DNA of 64,000 bases, taken from NCBI RefSeq assembly GCF_008370345.1, contig NZ_VTUU01000004.1, positions 248,001 to 312,000 on the forward strand. The letters are read 5' to 3'. Source of the DNA: Marinobacter salinexigens (lineage in GTDB: Bacteria > Pseudomonadota > Gammaproteobacteria > Pseudomonadales > Oleiphilaceae). The translations under genes and the position numbers were made by a program. This document shows, one piece after another, positions 20,239 through 31,257 of this stretch (the stretch's first letter is position 1; the number at the start of each line of letters is the position of its first letter). The notes beneath the pieces were generated by a model, which saw only the letters and a program-made list of their open reading frames with translations, did no database searches and was not told the DNA's origin.

Positions 20239-20545
20239 GCAGCAGGATTCTCAGCAAACGCTATACTGTTCTGACCAGGCTAGCACCTCGGAGGCCCTGC
20301 AATGGCGCGGGGCCTTCAACCAAAGGCTTATAGTCATAAGTCTTAGAGGGGTGCACACTACGCAAGCCGTCGCGGGAGCTTAAGAGGCTCTCAACGGATT
20401 GCCGAGTATAAAAACCACTGGGGATAGGAAAACATCCATGTCGTGTGTGGTGGTTAAAGTCACGCCGTAATAACGCGTATTGACTGAGAATTACCCCTGA
20501 CCGACCATACCGGCTCCCCGCACCAGCCCAAGGTGAGCTATTCAC
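20239..20545 (+). other. sdhB-sucA intergenic leader
   Basis: 307 bp in the same direction. It holds a 9-bp hairpin at 20292-20315 and a weak promoter candidate, TTGACT at 20480-20485 with GACCAT 17 bp later. No gene is apparent. It could be a processing region of a long sdh-suc transcript or carry a second promoter for sucAB, as in E. coli. Confidence 0.5.
20292..20315 (+). other. hairpin after sdhB
   Basis: AGGCCCTGC and GCGGGGCCT pair with one G-U over a 6-nt loop. No T-run follows, so partial termination or mRNA processing is more likely than full termination. Confidence 0.45.
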
Positions 20546-23383
20546 ATGCACGAAAGCATCATGGAGCAGTTATGGCAGACTTCCCACCTGCAGGGTGGAA
20601 ATCTTGCCTACGTTGAACAGCTTTTTGAGACCTACCTGACAGACCCCAACGCCGTACCGGAAGAGTGGCGCAGCTATTTTGAAAAGCTGCCGAGTGTCGA
20701 TGGCTACCAAGGCCAGGACGTCGTTCACTCTTCAATTCGCGAACAGTTTGAGCACATTTCCCGTAACCAGCGTTTTCTGGCATCCAGCGGCGTTCCCGCC
20801 AGTGCCACATCTGATGCAGACAAGAAGCAAATTCGCGTTCTGCAGATGATTAACGCTTACCGTTTCCGCGGACATCAGGAATCCAAGCTTGATCCACTCG
20901 GCGTATGGCAGCGTGAACCGGTAGAAGATCTCGATCCCAAATTCCACGAACTCAGCGATGCCGATCTGGATCTCGAATTCCAGACTGGTTCTCTGAGCTT
21001 CGGGTCCGAGACGATGAAGCTCTCGGATATTGTTGAAGGACTGCGCAAGACCTACTGCCAGAGCATTGGCGCTGAGTATATGCATGTCGTCGACACCCGT
21101 ATCAAGCGCTGGTTCCAGCAGCGTATGGAGCCGGTACGCTCCAGGCCGGAGTATGAGGCGTCAACCCGCAAACACGTCCTTGAGCGCCTGACAGCAGCTG
21201 AAGGGCTGGAAAAATACCTCGGCTCCCGTTACCCCGGTGTTAAGCGTTTTGGTCTGGAAGGTGGTGAAAGTCTCATCCCTTGCCTGGATGAGCTTATTCA
21301 GCGTGCGGGTTCCTATGGTGCGAAAGAAATCGTTCTGGGTATGGCTCACCGTGGCCGCCTGAACGTACTGGTGAATACACTCGGCAAAAACCCGAAAGAA
21401 CTCTTCGATGAGTTCGAGGGTAAGAAACTGGCGGATTCCGGCTCCGGGGACGTCAAGTATCACCAGGGCTTCTCTTCCAACGTCATGACGCCGGGTGGCG
21501 AGGTTCACCTGGCAATGGCGTTTAACCCATCTCACCTCGAAATCGTGTCTCCGGTTGTTGAAGGGTCAGTCCGTGCCCGTCAGGATCGCCGTGGTGATAC
21601 CGATGGCAGCCAGGTTGTTCCGATTGTCATGCACGGTGACGCGGCGTTTGCCGGTCAGGGCGTTGTGATGGAAACCTTCCAGATGTCCCAGACCCGGGGC
21701 TATGGGGTAGGCGGCACCATCCATATCGTCATCAACAATCAGGTAGGCTTCACAACCAGCAAGCAGGAAGATGCCCGTTCTACAGAGTACTGTACGGACG
21801 TCGCCAAGATGGTTCAGGCTCCGATCCTGCATGTGAACGCTGATGATCCCGAGGCGGTATTGTTCGTGACCCAGATGGCCATGGACTACCGCAACGAATT
21901 CAAGCGTGACGTGGTTATCGATCTGGTTTGCTACCGTCGTCGCGGTCACAACGAGGCGGACGAACCGGCGGCAACCCAACCACTGATGTACGAAAAGATC
22001 CGCAAGCTCAAAACGACTCGTGGTCTGTATGCCGAAGAGCTGGTAGCTGCGGGCGTGATCACAGAAGAAGAAGCCAAGCAGAGCGAAACCGAATACCGTG
22101 ACGCGCTGGATAACGGCGAACACGTGGTCAAGTCTCTGGTCAAAGAGCCCAATAAAGAGCTCTACGTTGACTGGACTCCCTACCTGGGACACGAGTGGAC
22201 AGCCAAGTGTAAGACCAGTGTAAACCTCAAGACCGTCAAGAAACTCGGCAAACAGATCACATCTGTACCGGAAGGTTTTGTGGTTCAGCGTCAGGTGTCA
22301 AAGATCGTTAATGACCGCGAAAAAATGACCGCAGGTGCTCTTGGGCTGAACTGGGGTTACGGTGAGATGCTGGCCTACGCCTCTCTGCTGAGCGAAGGCC
22401 ATCCGATCCGGATCACCGGTCAGGACGTTGGTCGTGGTACTTTCTCCCACCGTCATGCGGTTCTTCACAACCAGAAAGACGGTTCAACCCATATCTCCCT
22501 TCAGCATATCGCAGATGATCAGCCGAGTTTCCAGCTTTACGATTCTCTGCTGTCTGAAGAAGCGGTTATGGCCTTTGAGTACGGCTATTCGACCACCGCA
22601 CCTAACGGACTGGTAGTCTGGGAAGCTCAGTTCGGCGATTTTGCCAACGGTGCTCAGGTCGTTATCGACCAGTTCCTGACCAGTGGTGAGCACAAGTGGG
22701 GCCGTCTGTGTGGTCTGACACTGTTGCTGCCGCACGGTTATGAAGGGCAGGGGCCAGAGCATAGTTCTGCACGCCTTGAGCGTTACCTGCAGTTGTGTGC
22801 TGAACACAACATCCAGGTCTGTGTTCCGAGCACGCCGTCTCAGGTGTTCCATATGCTTCGTCGTCAGGTCAAGCGCCCGTTGCGTAAGCCGCTGGTCGCG
22901 ATCACGCCGAAGAGCCTTCTGCGACACAAGGAAGCTGTTTCAGATCTGGACGACCTGACGTCAGGTACCTTCCAGACCATATTGCCAGAGAAGGAGCCTT
23001 CCGATCCCAAGAAGGTTACCCGTTTGATCATGTGTAGCGGTAAGGTCTACTTTGATCTTCTGGAGAAGAAAAAAGCTGACGAACGTGATGATGTTGCCAT
23101 CATCCGTATCGAGCAGTTGTACCCGTTCCCGGCAGATGACCTCGACGAATTGCTGAGCCAGTATCCGAAGCTCAAACACGTTGTCTGGTGTCAGGAAGAG
23201 CCGATGAACCAGGGTGCCTGGTACTGTAGTCAGCACCATATGCGCAATGCACTGCAGCGCCTGAATCCAAAGCTGTACCTTCAGTATGCCGGTCGTGATG
23301 CTTCGGCTGCTCCTGCCTGTGGCCATATGTCGGTTCACATTGAAGAGCAGAAGAAACTGGTTAACGACGCGTTTGAAATCTGA
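20546..23383 (+). CDS. sucA: 2-oxoglutarate dehydrogenase E1 component
   Basis: A 945-residue thiamine-diphosphate enzyme that decarboxylates 2-oxoglutarate and passes the succinyl group to the lipoyl arm of SucB. It opens with the E2-binding helix region (LQGGNLAYVEQLFETYL, about 12-28). GMAHRGRLNVLVN near 260 and the ThDP-magnesium region (HGDAAFAGQGVVMET, about 365; INNQVGF, about 395) follow. The pyrimidine-domain motif FSHRHAVLH lies near 635. Length matches the 933-residue E. coli enzyme closely. It is first of the sucABlpd group, and sucB follows after 25 bases. Confidence 0.97.
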   Translation: MHESIMEQLWQTSHLQGGNLAYVEQLFETYLTDPNAVPEEWRSYFEKLPSVDGYQGQDVVHSSIREQFEHISRNQRFLASSGVPASATSDADKKQIRVLQMINAYRFRGHQESKLDPLGVWQREPVEDLDPKFHELSDADLDLEFQTGSLSFGSETMKLSDIVEGLRKTYCQSIGAEYMHVVDTRIKRWFQQRMEPVRSRPEYEASTRKHVLERLTAAEGLEKYLGSRYPGVKRFGLEGGESLIPCLDELIQRAGSYGAKEIVLGMAHRGRLNVLVNTLGKNPKELFDEFEGKKLADSGSGDVKYHQGFSSNVMTPGGEVHLAMAFNPSHLEIVSPVVEGSVRARQDRRGDTDGSQVVPIVMHGDAAFAGQGVVMETFQMSQTRGYGVGGTIHIVINNQVGFTTSKQEDARSTEYCTDVAKMVQAPILHVNADDPEAVLFVTQMAMDYRNEFKRDVVIDLVCYRRRGHNEADEPAATQPLMYEKIRKLKTTRGLYAEELVAAGVITEEEAKQSETEYRDALDNGEHVVKSLVKEPNKELYVDWTPYLGHEWTAKCKTSVNLKTVKKLGKQITSVPEGFVVQRQVSKIVNDREKMTAGALGLNWGYGEMLAYASLLSEGHPIRITGQDVGRGTFSHRHAVLHNQKDGSTHISLQHIADDQPSFQLYDSLLSEEAVMAFEYGYSTTAPNGLVVWEAQFGDFANGAQVVIDQFLTSGEHKWGRLCGLTLLLPHGYEGQGPEHSSARLERYLQLCAEHNIQVCVPSTPSQVFHMLRRQVKRPLRKPLVAITPKSLLRHKEAVSDLDDLTSGTFQTILPEKEPSDPKKVTRLIMCSGKVYFDLLEKKKADERDDVAIIRIEQLYPFPADDLDELLSQYPKLKHVVWCQEEPMNQGAWYCSQHHMRNALQRLNPKLYLQYAGRDASAAPACGHMSVHIEEQKKLVNDAFEI

Positions 23384-23408
23384 CGAGCTACCGAACTAAG
23401 GAATTGTA

Positions 23409-24617
23409 ATGTCAACTGAGATTAAATCCCCCGTTTTCCCGGAGTCGGTCGCAGAGGGTACCGTCGCGACCTGGCACAAGCAGCCGGGTGAAGCCTGTTC
23501 CCGTGACGAACTGATTGTCGATATCGAAACCGACAAGGTTGTCCTTGAAGTTGTTGCACCTGCTGATGGTGTGATCGAGGAAATCCTTAAGGGCGAAGGC
23601 GACACCGTCGAGAGCGGTGAAGTAATCGGTAAGTTCAAGGCAGGTGCGGCTGGCGCGGCCAAGCCGGCAGAAAGCAAGCCTGCTGCTGAAGAAGCACCGG
23701 CTGAAGCACCTGCGGCAGCGTCTGGTGATGCAATCCTGAGCCCGGCAGCCCGTAAGCTTGCCGAGGAAAACAGCGTTGATCCGAGTGCTGTAAAAGGTAC
23801 TGGCAAAGATGGACGTGTCACCAAAGAAGACGTTCAGTCTTTCATCGACGGCAACAAGGGTCAGGCAGCAGCCAAGCCTGCAGCTCCCGTTGCTGAGGTG
23901 AATGTTGCTCAGGGCGAGAAAGTTGAAAAGCGTGTACCGATGACCCGCCTGCGTGCGAGCATCGCCAAGCGTCTGGTCGATGCGCAGCAAACTGCCGCGA
24001 TGCTGACCACGTTCAACGAAGTGAACATGGCTCCGATTATGGAGCTGCGTAAGCAATACCAGGAAAGCTTCGTGAAGCGTCACGGCATCAAGCTGGGCTT
24101 CATGTCGTTCTTCACCAAAGCAGCAACCGAAGCTCTGAAGCGATTCCCTGCGGTTAACGCTTCTATCGACGGTAACGACATGGTTTATCATGGTTACCAG
24201 GATATCGGCGTTGCCGTATCTACCGACCGCGGTCTGGTTGTTCCGGTTCTTCGTGATTCCGATGCGATGGGCCTGGCCGATATCGAGAAGAAGATTGTCG
24301 AGTACGGCACCAAAGCGAAAGAAGGCAAGCTGGCTATTGAAGAAATGACCGGTGGCACCTTCACCATCACCAACGGTGGTATCTTCGGTTCACTGATTTC
24401 TACTCCGATCCTGAACCCGCCTCAGACTGCAATCCTGGGTATGCACAAAATCCAGGAGCGCCCGATGGCGGTAAACGGTAAGGTAGAGATCCTGCCGATG
24501 ATGTACCTCGCTCTGTCATACGATCACCGTATGATCGACGGTAAGGAAGCTGTGCAGTTCCTGGTTGCTATCAAGGAAATGCTCGAAGATCCCGCACGTA
24601 TCCTGCTGGACGTGTAA
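23409..24617 (+). CDS. sucB: dihydrolipoyllysine succinyltransferase (E2)
   Basis: A 402-residue core subunit of the 2-oxoglutarate dehydrogenase complex. One lipoyl domain (1-75) carries the modified lysine K43 in ETDKVVLEV. An Ala/Pro/Glu-rich linker follows, then a peripheral-subunit-binding domain (about 107-142) and the catalytic domain. H373 and D377 in SYDHRMIDG are the acyltransfer residues. Succinyl is moved from lipoate to CoA. Typical length. It sits between sucA and lpd. Confidence 0.97.
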   Translation: MSTEIKSPVFPESVAEGTVATWHKQPGEACSRDELIVDIETDKVVLEVVAPADGVIEEILKGEGDTVESGEVIGKFKAGAAGAAKPAESKPAAEEAPAEAPAAASGDAILSPAARKLAEENSVDPSAVKGTGKDGRVTKEDVQSFIDGNKGQAAAKPAAPVAEVNVAQGEKVEKRVPMTRLRASIAKRLVDAQQTAAMLTTFNEVNMAPIMELRKQYQESFVKRHGIKLGFMSFFTKAATEALKRFPAVNASIDGNDMVYHGYQDIGVAVSTDRGLVVPVLRDSDAMGLADIEKKIVEYGTKAKEGKLAIEEMTGGTFTITNGGIFGSLISTPILNPPQTAILGMHKIQERPMAVNGKVEILPMMYLALSYDHRMIDGKEAVQFLVAIKEMLEDPARILLDV

Positions 24618-24649
24618 ACCGACACTCAACGAATCAGTAAACGGGATAA

Positions 24650-26095
<1,446 letters not shown>

Positions 26096-26110
26096 CGCAA
26101 TTCTGAAATT

Positions 26111-26134
26111 CGGGGCGCCATTCGTGGCGCCCCG
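26111..26134 (+). other. UUCG-tetraloop hairpin between lpdA and sucC
   Basis: A perfect 10-bp stem, CGGGGCGCCA and TGGCGCCCCG, closes a TTCG loop. No T-run follows. Stable stems of this kind often protect an upstream mRNA from 3' exonucleases or set differential expression within an operon. Confidence 0.6.
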
Positions 26135-26168
26135 CTGCCATCATAAAGGCAGCTTTTCAGGCGCGTAA

Positions 26169-26247
26169 CCAGCGGGTTCAGGCGATCCTTGGCCCGCTAA
26201 ACAGAATTCGCTTAAGGTTCATCAATGGCGGTGGGCCAGCGGGTTCA
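26169..26247. repeat. short direct repeat in the lpdA-sucC gap
   Basis: CCAGCGGGTTCA occurs at 26169-26180 and 26236-26247, 67 bp apart, in the leader of sucC. Meaning unknown; it may be chance. Confidence 0.35.
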
Positions 26248-26288
26248 TTTCCGTACGTGGTTATCCATCAATAGACGGGACATTAACT

Positions 26289-27455
26289 ATGAATTTGCAC
26301 GAATATCAGGGCAAGCAGCTGTTTGCTGAATACGGCCTGCCCGTATCCCAGGGCATTGCCTGCGATACTCCGAAAGAAGCTGCTGACGCAGCAGACCAGA
26401 TTGGCGGTGATGGCTGGGTTGTTAAAGCTCAGGTTCACGCTGGTGGCCGTGGTAAGGCTGGCGGTGTAAAGCTGGTCAAAAGCAAAGAAGAGATTCGCGA
26501 GTTTGCCGAAAAGTGGCTGGGCAAGAACCTGGTAACTTACCAGACTGACGAAAATGGCCAGCCGGTTAGCAAGATTCTGGTTGAATCCCTTACTGACATC
26601 GATCAGGAACTGTACCTCGGTGCCGTTGTTGACCGTGGCACCCGTCGTATCGTTTTCATGGCATCCACCGAAGGTGGTGTTGAAATCGAGAAGGTTGCAG
26701 AAGAGACCCCTGAGAAAATCCTGAAGGCAGAAATCGACCCGCTGGTTGGCGCTCAGCCGTACCAGGGCCGTGAACTGGCTTTCAAACTGGGCCTGGAAGG
26801 CAAGCAGATCGGTCAGTTCACCAAGATATTCCTGGGTCTGGCGAAGCTGTTCGAAGAATGCGACCTGGCACTGGTAGAAATCAACCCGCTGGTTATCACG
26901 CCGGCTGGTGATCTGCACTGCCTGGATGCCAAAGTTGGTATCGACGGCAACGCATTGTACCGTCAGAAGAAAATCCACGAAATGCACGATCCTTCACAGG
27001 AAGATGCCCGTGAAGCAGAAGCAGCCAAGTGGGAGCTGAACTATGTTGCCCTCGAAGGCAACATCGGCTGCATGGTTAACGGCGCTGGTCTGGCCATGGG
27101 TACCATGGACATCATCAAGCTGTCCGGTGGCCAACCTGCAAACTTCCTGGACGTAGGTGGCGGTGCTACTAAAGAGCGCGTTTCCGAAGCGTTCAAGATC
27201 ATCCTGTCTGACGACGCTGTTCAGGCGGTTCTGGTTAACATCTTCGGTGGTATCGTACGCTGCGACATGATCGCGGAAGGCATCATCGGTGCTGTTAAGG
27301 AAGTTGGTGTTAAGGTTCCGGTTGTGGTTCGTCTTGAAGGCAACAACGCTGAGCTGGGTGCCAAGGTACTCGCCGAAAGTGGCCTGAACATCATCGCCGC
27401 CAGCAGCCTGGCGGATGCCGCAGAGCAAGTCGTTAAAGCCGCAGGGGGTAAATAA
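26289..27455 (+). CDS. sucC: succinyl-CoA synthetase (ADP-forming) subunit beta
   Basis: A 388-residue ATP-grasp subunit. It starts [15 protein letters not shown], has the ATP-binding loop [15 protein letters not shown] (about 45-60), and ends in the CoA-ligase fold shared with SucD. It converts succinyl-CoA plus phosphate and nucleoside diphosphate to succinate, CoA and nucleoside triphosphate. Length equals the E. coli protein. Its stop overlaps the sucD ATG (TAATG), which implies coupled translation of the alpha2-beta2 enzyme. Confidence 0.97.
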   Translation: MNLHEYQGKQLFAEYGLPVSQGIACDTPKEAADAADQIGGDGWVVKAQVHAGGRGKAGGVKLVKSKEEIREFAEKWLGKNLVTYQTDENGQPVSKILVESLTDIDQELYLGAVVDRGTRRIVFMASTEGGVEIEKVAEETPEKILKAEIDPLVGAQPYQGRELAFKLGLEGKQIGQFTKIFLGLAKLFEECDLALVEINPLVITPAGDLHCLDAKVGIDGNALYRQKKIHEMHDPSQEDAREAEAAKWELNYVALEGNIGCMVNGAGLAMGTMDIIKLSGGQPANFLDVGGGATKERVSEAFKIILSDDAVQAVLVNIFGGIVRCDMIAEGIIGAVKEVGVKVPVVVRLEGNNAELGAKVLAESGLNIIAASSLADAAEQVVKAAGGK

Positions 27456-28327
27456 TGAGCATCCTGATCAATAAAGACACCAAGGTTATCTGCCAGGGCT
27501 TTACCGGCGCGCAGGGTACTTTCCACTCTGAGCAGGCAGTTGCATACGGCACCAAGATGGTTGGTGGCGTTAGCCCCGGCAAGGGCGGCACCGAGCACCT
27601 GGGCCTGCCGGTATTCAACACCGTTCGCGAAGCGGTTGAGAAAACCGGTGCGGAAGCCACCGTTATCTACGTACCGGCTCCGTTCTGTAAAGATGCCATC
27701 ATTGAAGCGGCCGACGCTGGTATTCAGCTGATCGTTTGCATCACTGAAGGTATCCCGACCATTGATATGCTGTACGCCAAAGAATACGTAGATCGTAAAG
27801 GCGTTCGCATGATTGGTCCTAACTGCCCGGGTCTGATCACTCCAGACGAGTGCAAGATCGGCATCATGCCTGGCCATATCCACAAGAAGGGCAAGGTCGG
27901 CATCGTGTCCCGTTCCGGTACCCTGACTTACGAAGCCGTCAAGCAGACGACTGACTTCGGTTTCGGCCAGTCTACATGTGTTGGTATCGGTGGTGACCCG
28001 ATTCCTGGCTCCAACTTCATCGATATCCTGGCTCTTCTGCAAGAAGATCCGGAAACCGAAGCCATCGTTATGATTGGTGAAATCGGTGGTACCGCTGAAG
28101 AAGAAGCGGCTGCGTTCATCAAAGAGAACGTAACCAAGCCTGTTGTTTCCTATATCGCTGGTGTTACTGCGCCTCCGGGCAAGCGTATGGGTCACGCAGG
28201 TGCCATCATCTCTGGTGGTAAGGGAACTGCAGACGAGAAGTTTGCTGCCCTGGCAGACGCCGGTGTTACAACCGTGCGCAGTCTGGCCGATATCGGCAAG
28301 GCTCTGAAGGAAGTGACTGGCTGGTAA
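27455..28327 (+). CDS. sucD: succinyl-CoA synthetase subunit alpha
   Basis: A 290-residue CoA-binding subunit. The nucleotide-like fold begins [20 protein letters not shown], and CoA contacts lie in the first 130 residues. H247 in [12 protein letters not shown] is the phosphohistidine that shuttles phosphate to the beta subunit. It is the last gene of the TCA block, closed by a strong intrinsic terminator. Confidence 0.97.
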   Translation: MSILINKDTKVICQGFTGAQGTFHSEQAVAYGTKMVGGVSPGKGGTEHLGLPVFNTVREAVEKTGAEATVIYVPAPFCKDAIIEAADAGIQLIVCITEGIPTIDMLYAKEYVDRKGVRMIGPNCPGLITPDECKIGIMPGHIHKKGKVGIVSRSGTLTYEAVKQTTDFGFGQSTCVGIGGDPIPGSNFIDILALLQEDPETEAIVMIGEIGGTAEEEAAAFIKENVTKPVVSYIAGVTAPPGKRMGHAGAIISGGKGTADEKFAALADAGVTTVRSLADIGKALKEVTGW

Positions 28328-28342
28328 GCCCCTTCTTTCGTC

Positions 28343-28383
28343 AAAACCCCCGTTTCTGCTCTGCAGTGCGGGGGTTTTTTATT
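28343..28383 (+). terminator. terminator of the suc operon
   Basis: AAAACCCCCG and CGGGGGTTTT pair across a 17-nt loop, followed by T-rich DNA. A TATAAT at 28384-28389 directly behind it may be the trpS -10 box, although its -35 region (CTGCAG) is poor. Confidence 0.85.
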
Positions 28384-28445
28384 TATAATGCCGAATCGCC
28401 ATGCGCATCATGGCCAGATAACATTTAAAAGAAGGAGTTCGCGCT

Positions 28446-29660
28446 TTGAGTTCTGTAGATTCCCAGCAAAGAGTTTTGTCCGGCATGCGTCCGACCGGCA
28501 AGCTTCACCTTGGCCACTACCATGGTGTGCTGAAAAACTGGGTGAAACTTCAGCACGAATTCGAGTGCTTCTTCTTTGTAGCTGATTGGCATGCGTTGAC
28601 TACGCAATATGACGACCCCTCTGGGATTGAACAGAGTGTCTGGGACATGGTTATTGACTGGCTGGCGGCCGGCGTAAACCCGGGTTCCTCCACCATGTTT
28701 ATTCAGTCTCAGGTGCCGGAACACGCAGAATTGCATCTGCTGTTGTCGATGATTACGCCGCTGGGCTGGCTTGAACGTATTCCCACCTTCAAGGACCAGC
28801 AGGAAAAGCTCCGGGAGAAAGACCTGGCGACCTACGGTTTCCTCGGCTATCCGTTGCTTCAGAGTGCGGACATTCTGATGTACCGGGCAGGTAAAGTACC
28901 TGTGGGGGCAGACCAGGTATCCCACGTGGAAATTACCCGTGAGATAGCGCGGCGCTTCAATCATATTTATGGCCGCGAACCGGGCTTTGAAGAACAGGCG
29001 GAAACCGCCATCGGCAAGATGGGCAAGAAGAACGCCAAGCTTTACCGGAATCTGAAAAAGCGTTATCAGGAAGAAGGTGACCTCGATGCGCTCGAGACCG
29101 CCCGGGCTTTGCTGAAAGAACAGCAGAACATCTCGTTGGGTGATCGGGAGCGCCTCTATGGCTATATCGAAGGTGGCGGCAAGGTCATCCTGCCGGAGCC
29201 GCAGCCCCTGCTGACTCCAGAATCGAAAATGCCGGGCCTTGATGGACAGAAGATGTCCAAGTCGTACAACAATTACATCGGTCTTCGGGAAGAGCCGGAC
29301 ACTGTTGCCCAGAAAGTCCGCACCATGCAGACCGATCCGCAGCGTGTACGCCGGACCGATCCGGGTGACCCGGAGAAGTGCCCGGTGTGGGGCATGCACA
29401 AGATCTATTCTGATGGCGAGACTCAGGAATGGGTGCAGAACGGCTGTCGTAGCGCCGGTATCGGCTGCCTTGACTGCAAAAAGCCGCTGATCGATGCCAT
29501 CATCGAAGAACAGCGGCCTCTGCATGAACGAGCCCGGGAGTATGAAAGCAACCCCGACCTCGTTCATTCGATTTTGCAGGAAGGTCGCGAACAGGCAAGG
29601 GACGCAGCCCGGGATACTCTGGACGAAGTCCGCGCAGCGATGGGCCTGGGCTATCGCTGA
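28446..29660 (+). CDS. trpS: tryptophanyl-tRNA synthetase
   Basis: A 404-residue class I synthetase charging tRNA-Trp. The HIGH-type motif is KLHLGHYHG (about 19-27), and KMSKS lies at about 268 in GQKMSKSYNN. An insertion of about 70 residues before KMSKS makes it longer than the 334-residue E. coli enzyme. This long form, with CRSAGIGCLDCKKP near the end, is common in other proteobacteria. Translation starts at TTG, supported by AAGGAG eight bases upstream and by the lack of another start before the HIGH motif. Followed by scpAB. Confidence 0.94.
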   Translation: MSSVDSQQRVLSGMRPTGKLHLGHYHGVLKNWVKLQHEFECFFFVADWHALTTQYDDPSGIEQSVWDMVIDWLAAGVNPGSSTMFIQSQVPEHAELHLLLSMITPLGWLERIPTFKDQQEKLREKDLATYGFLGYPLLQSADILMYRAGKVPVGADQVSHVEITREIARRFNHIYGREPGFEEQAETAIGKMGKKNAKLYRNLKKRYQEEGDLDALETARALLKEQQNISLGDRERLYGYIEGGGKVILPEPQPLLTPESKMPGLDGQKMSKSYNNYIGLREEPDTVAQKVRTMQTDPQRVRRTDPGDPEKCPVWGMHKIYSDGETQEWVQNGCRSAGIGCLDCKKPLIDAIIEEQRPLHERAREYESNPDLVHSILQEGREQARDAARDTLDEVRAAMGLGYR

Positions 29661-29716
29661 TCTGACGTCTGGCAGGTATAGTCAGCGGAAATGAAGTCCT
29701 CCTCCGGAGATAGGGC

Positions 29717-30550
29717 ATGACGGACGACACCACGGTTACGGCAGACGTTGCAGAAGACGTCCAGGCATCAGAGCAGTCTCCGCTTGCACTGGTGTCGGGC
29801 AAGCCGGTGGTGGATCTACCGAAGGATCTCTACATTCCGCCTGATGCCCTTGCGGTGTTTCTTGAAGCTTTCGAGGGCCCGCTGGATCTTCTTCTGTACC
29901 TGATTCGACGCCAGAACATGGATATTCTGGACATTGATGTCAGTGAAATCACTCGCCAGTACATGGACTACATTGATGTGGTGGAGTCCATGCGCTTTGA
30001 GCTGGCCGCTGAGTATCTGGTGATGGCAGCGACGTTGGCGGAGATCAAGTCGCGGATGCTGTTACCTCGTCAGGCCAGTGAAGACGAGGAAGAGCTGGAC
30101 CCCAGGGCTGAACTGATCCGACGCTTGCAACAGTATGAGCGGTTCAAGAAAGCCGCTGAAGATATTGATCAGATGCCTCGTCTCGAACGGGATAATTTTG
30201 TGGCATCTGCTTCGTTGCCCAAACTGCCATCCAGCCAGCCCCATCCCGATGTTGATATGAAGGAGTTGCTGCTGGCCCTGCGTGGAGTTTTGCAGCGGGC
30301 TGACCTGTTTACCAGCCACCAGGTGGAACGGGAAAAGCTGTCTACCCGGGAGCGGATGTCGGCGATACTTTCGGTGCTTCAGGACGACCGTTTTGTCAGC
30401 TTTGAAAGCCTGTTTACTCCAGAAGAAGGCAAGCTGGGTGTGGTGGTGACCTTTCTGGCTACCCTTGAGCTGGTCAAGGAGCAGTTGATCGAAGTGGTTC
30501 AGGCCGAAGTCCTGGGCCCCATTCATGTCAGAGCCAGGTCAACAGGCTGA
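29717..30550 (+). CDS. scpA: segregation and condensation protein A
   Basis: A 277-residue kleisin. It bridges the two SMC heads and binds ScpB to form the bacterial condensin. The N-terminal kleisin domain contains FEGPLDLLLYLIRRQ (about 52-66) and MDILDIDVSEITRQY. A charged middle and a C-terminal winged helix follow. A 40-residue acidic N-terminal extension precedes the domain. The scpA-scpB-rluB order is widely conserved, and smc itself is only 3.6 kb downstream, so condensin parts are clustered here. Confidence 0.93.
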   Translation: MTDDTTVTADVAEDVQASEQSPLALVSGKPVVDLPKDLYIPPDALAVFLEAFEGPLDLLLYLIRRQNMDILDIDVSEITRQYMDYIDVVESMRFELAAEYLVMAATLAEIKSRMLLPRQASEDEEELDPRAELIRRLQQYERFKKAAEDIDQMPRLERDNFVASASLPKLPSSQPHPDVDMKELLLALRGVLQRADLFTSHQVEREKLSTRERMSAILSVLQDDRFVSFESLFTPEEGKLGVVVTFLATLELVKEQLIEVVQAEVLGPIHVRARSTG

Positions 30551-30591
30551 TACCCGGCGGTACGAGAATAACCGGAACTGGATTAACGGAT

Positions 30592-31221
30592 ATGAATGAT
30601 GAACATCTGAGGCGAATTCAGGCGATTACCGAAGCGGCATTGCTGGCGGCAGGCAAGCCTCTGTCCCTAGAGCAGCTTCGTGAATTGTTCACCGAAGATG
30701 AGCGGCCGGCAAGGCAGGTGATGGAACATGTGATGGCTTTGCTGGAGCAGGCCTGCGAGGGAAGGGGCTTTGAACTGCGCCAGGTGGCCAGTGGCTACCG
30801 TCTTCAGGTACGAGAGGAATATGCCTCCTGGGTAGCACGATTGTTTGAAGAGAAGCCCCAGCGATATTCCCGGGCGTTGCTGGAAACCCTGGCACTGATT
30901 GCCTATCGTCAGCCTATTACCCGGGGTGAAATTGAAGATATACGGGGCGTTACGGTAAGCAGCAATATCATTCGCACACTACTTGAGCGAGAGTGGGTGC
31001 GTGTTGTCGGGCATCGCGATGTTCCCGGACGGCCCGCGATGTATGCCACTACCAAGCAGTTTCTGGACTATTTCAATCTGAACGGTCTTGACCAGCTGCC
31101 TCCACTATCCGAAGTGCGGGATCTTGAGGAGATTGGCCGGGAGATTGAAAAGAACATGCAAGCGGAAATCGAGTTTGAATCTCCTGAAAGCGACGATTCA
31201 GACGAAAAGACACTTCATTGA
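30592..31221 (+). CDS. scpB: segregation and condensation protein B
   Basis: A 209-residue partner of ScpA with two winged-helix domains. Family marks are EAALLAAGKPLSLEQL near 14-29, RYSRALLETLALIAYRQPITRGEIE near 92-116 and the VSSNIIRTLLER turn. The last 30 residues are acidic and variable. It forms dimers that bind kleisin and help SMC-ScpAB condense chromosomes. It sits between scpA (41 bp) and rluB (36 bp). Confidence 0.93.
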   Translation: MNDEHLRRIQAITEAALLAAGKPLSLEQLRELFTEDERPARQVMEHVMALLEQACEGRGFELRQVASGYRLQVREEYASWVARLFEEKPQRYSRALLETLALIAYRQPITRGEIEDIRGVTVSSNIIRTLLEREWVRVVGHRDVPGRPAMYATTKQFLDYFNLNGLDQLPPLSEVRDLEEIGREIEKNMQAEIEFESPESDDSDEKTLH

Positions 31222-31257
31222 CACGGCCAGCGTGTCTCTCAGTAAAGGATTTGATTC

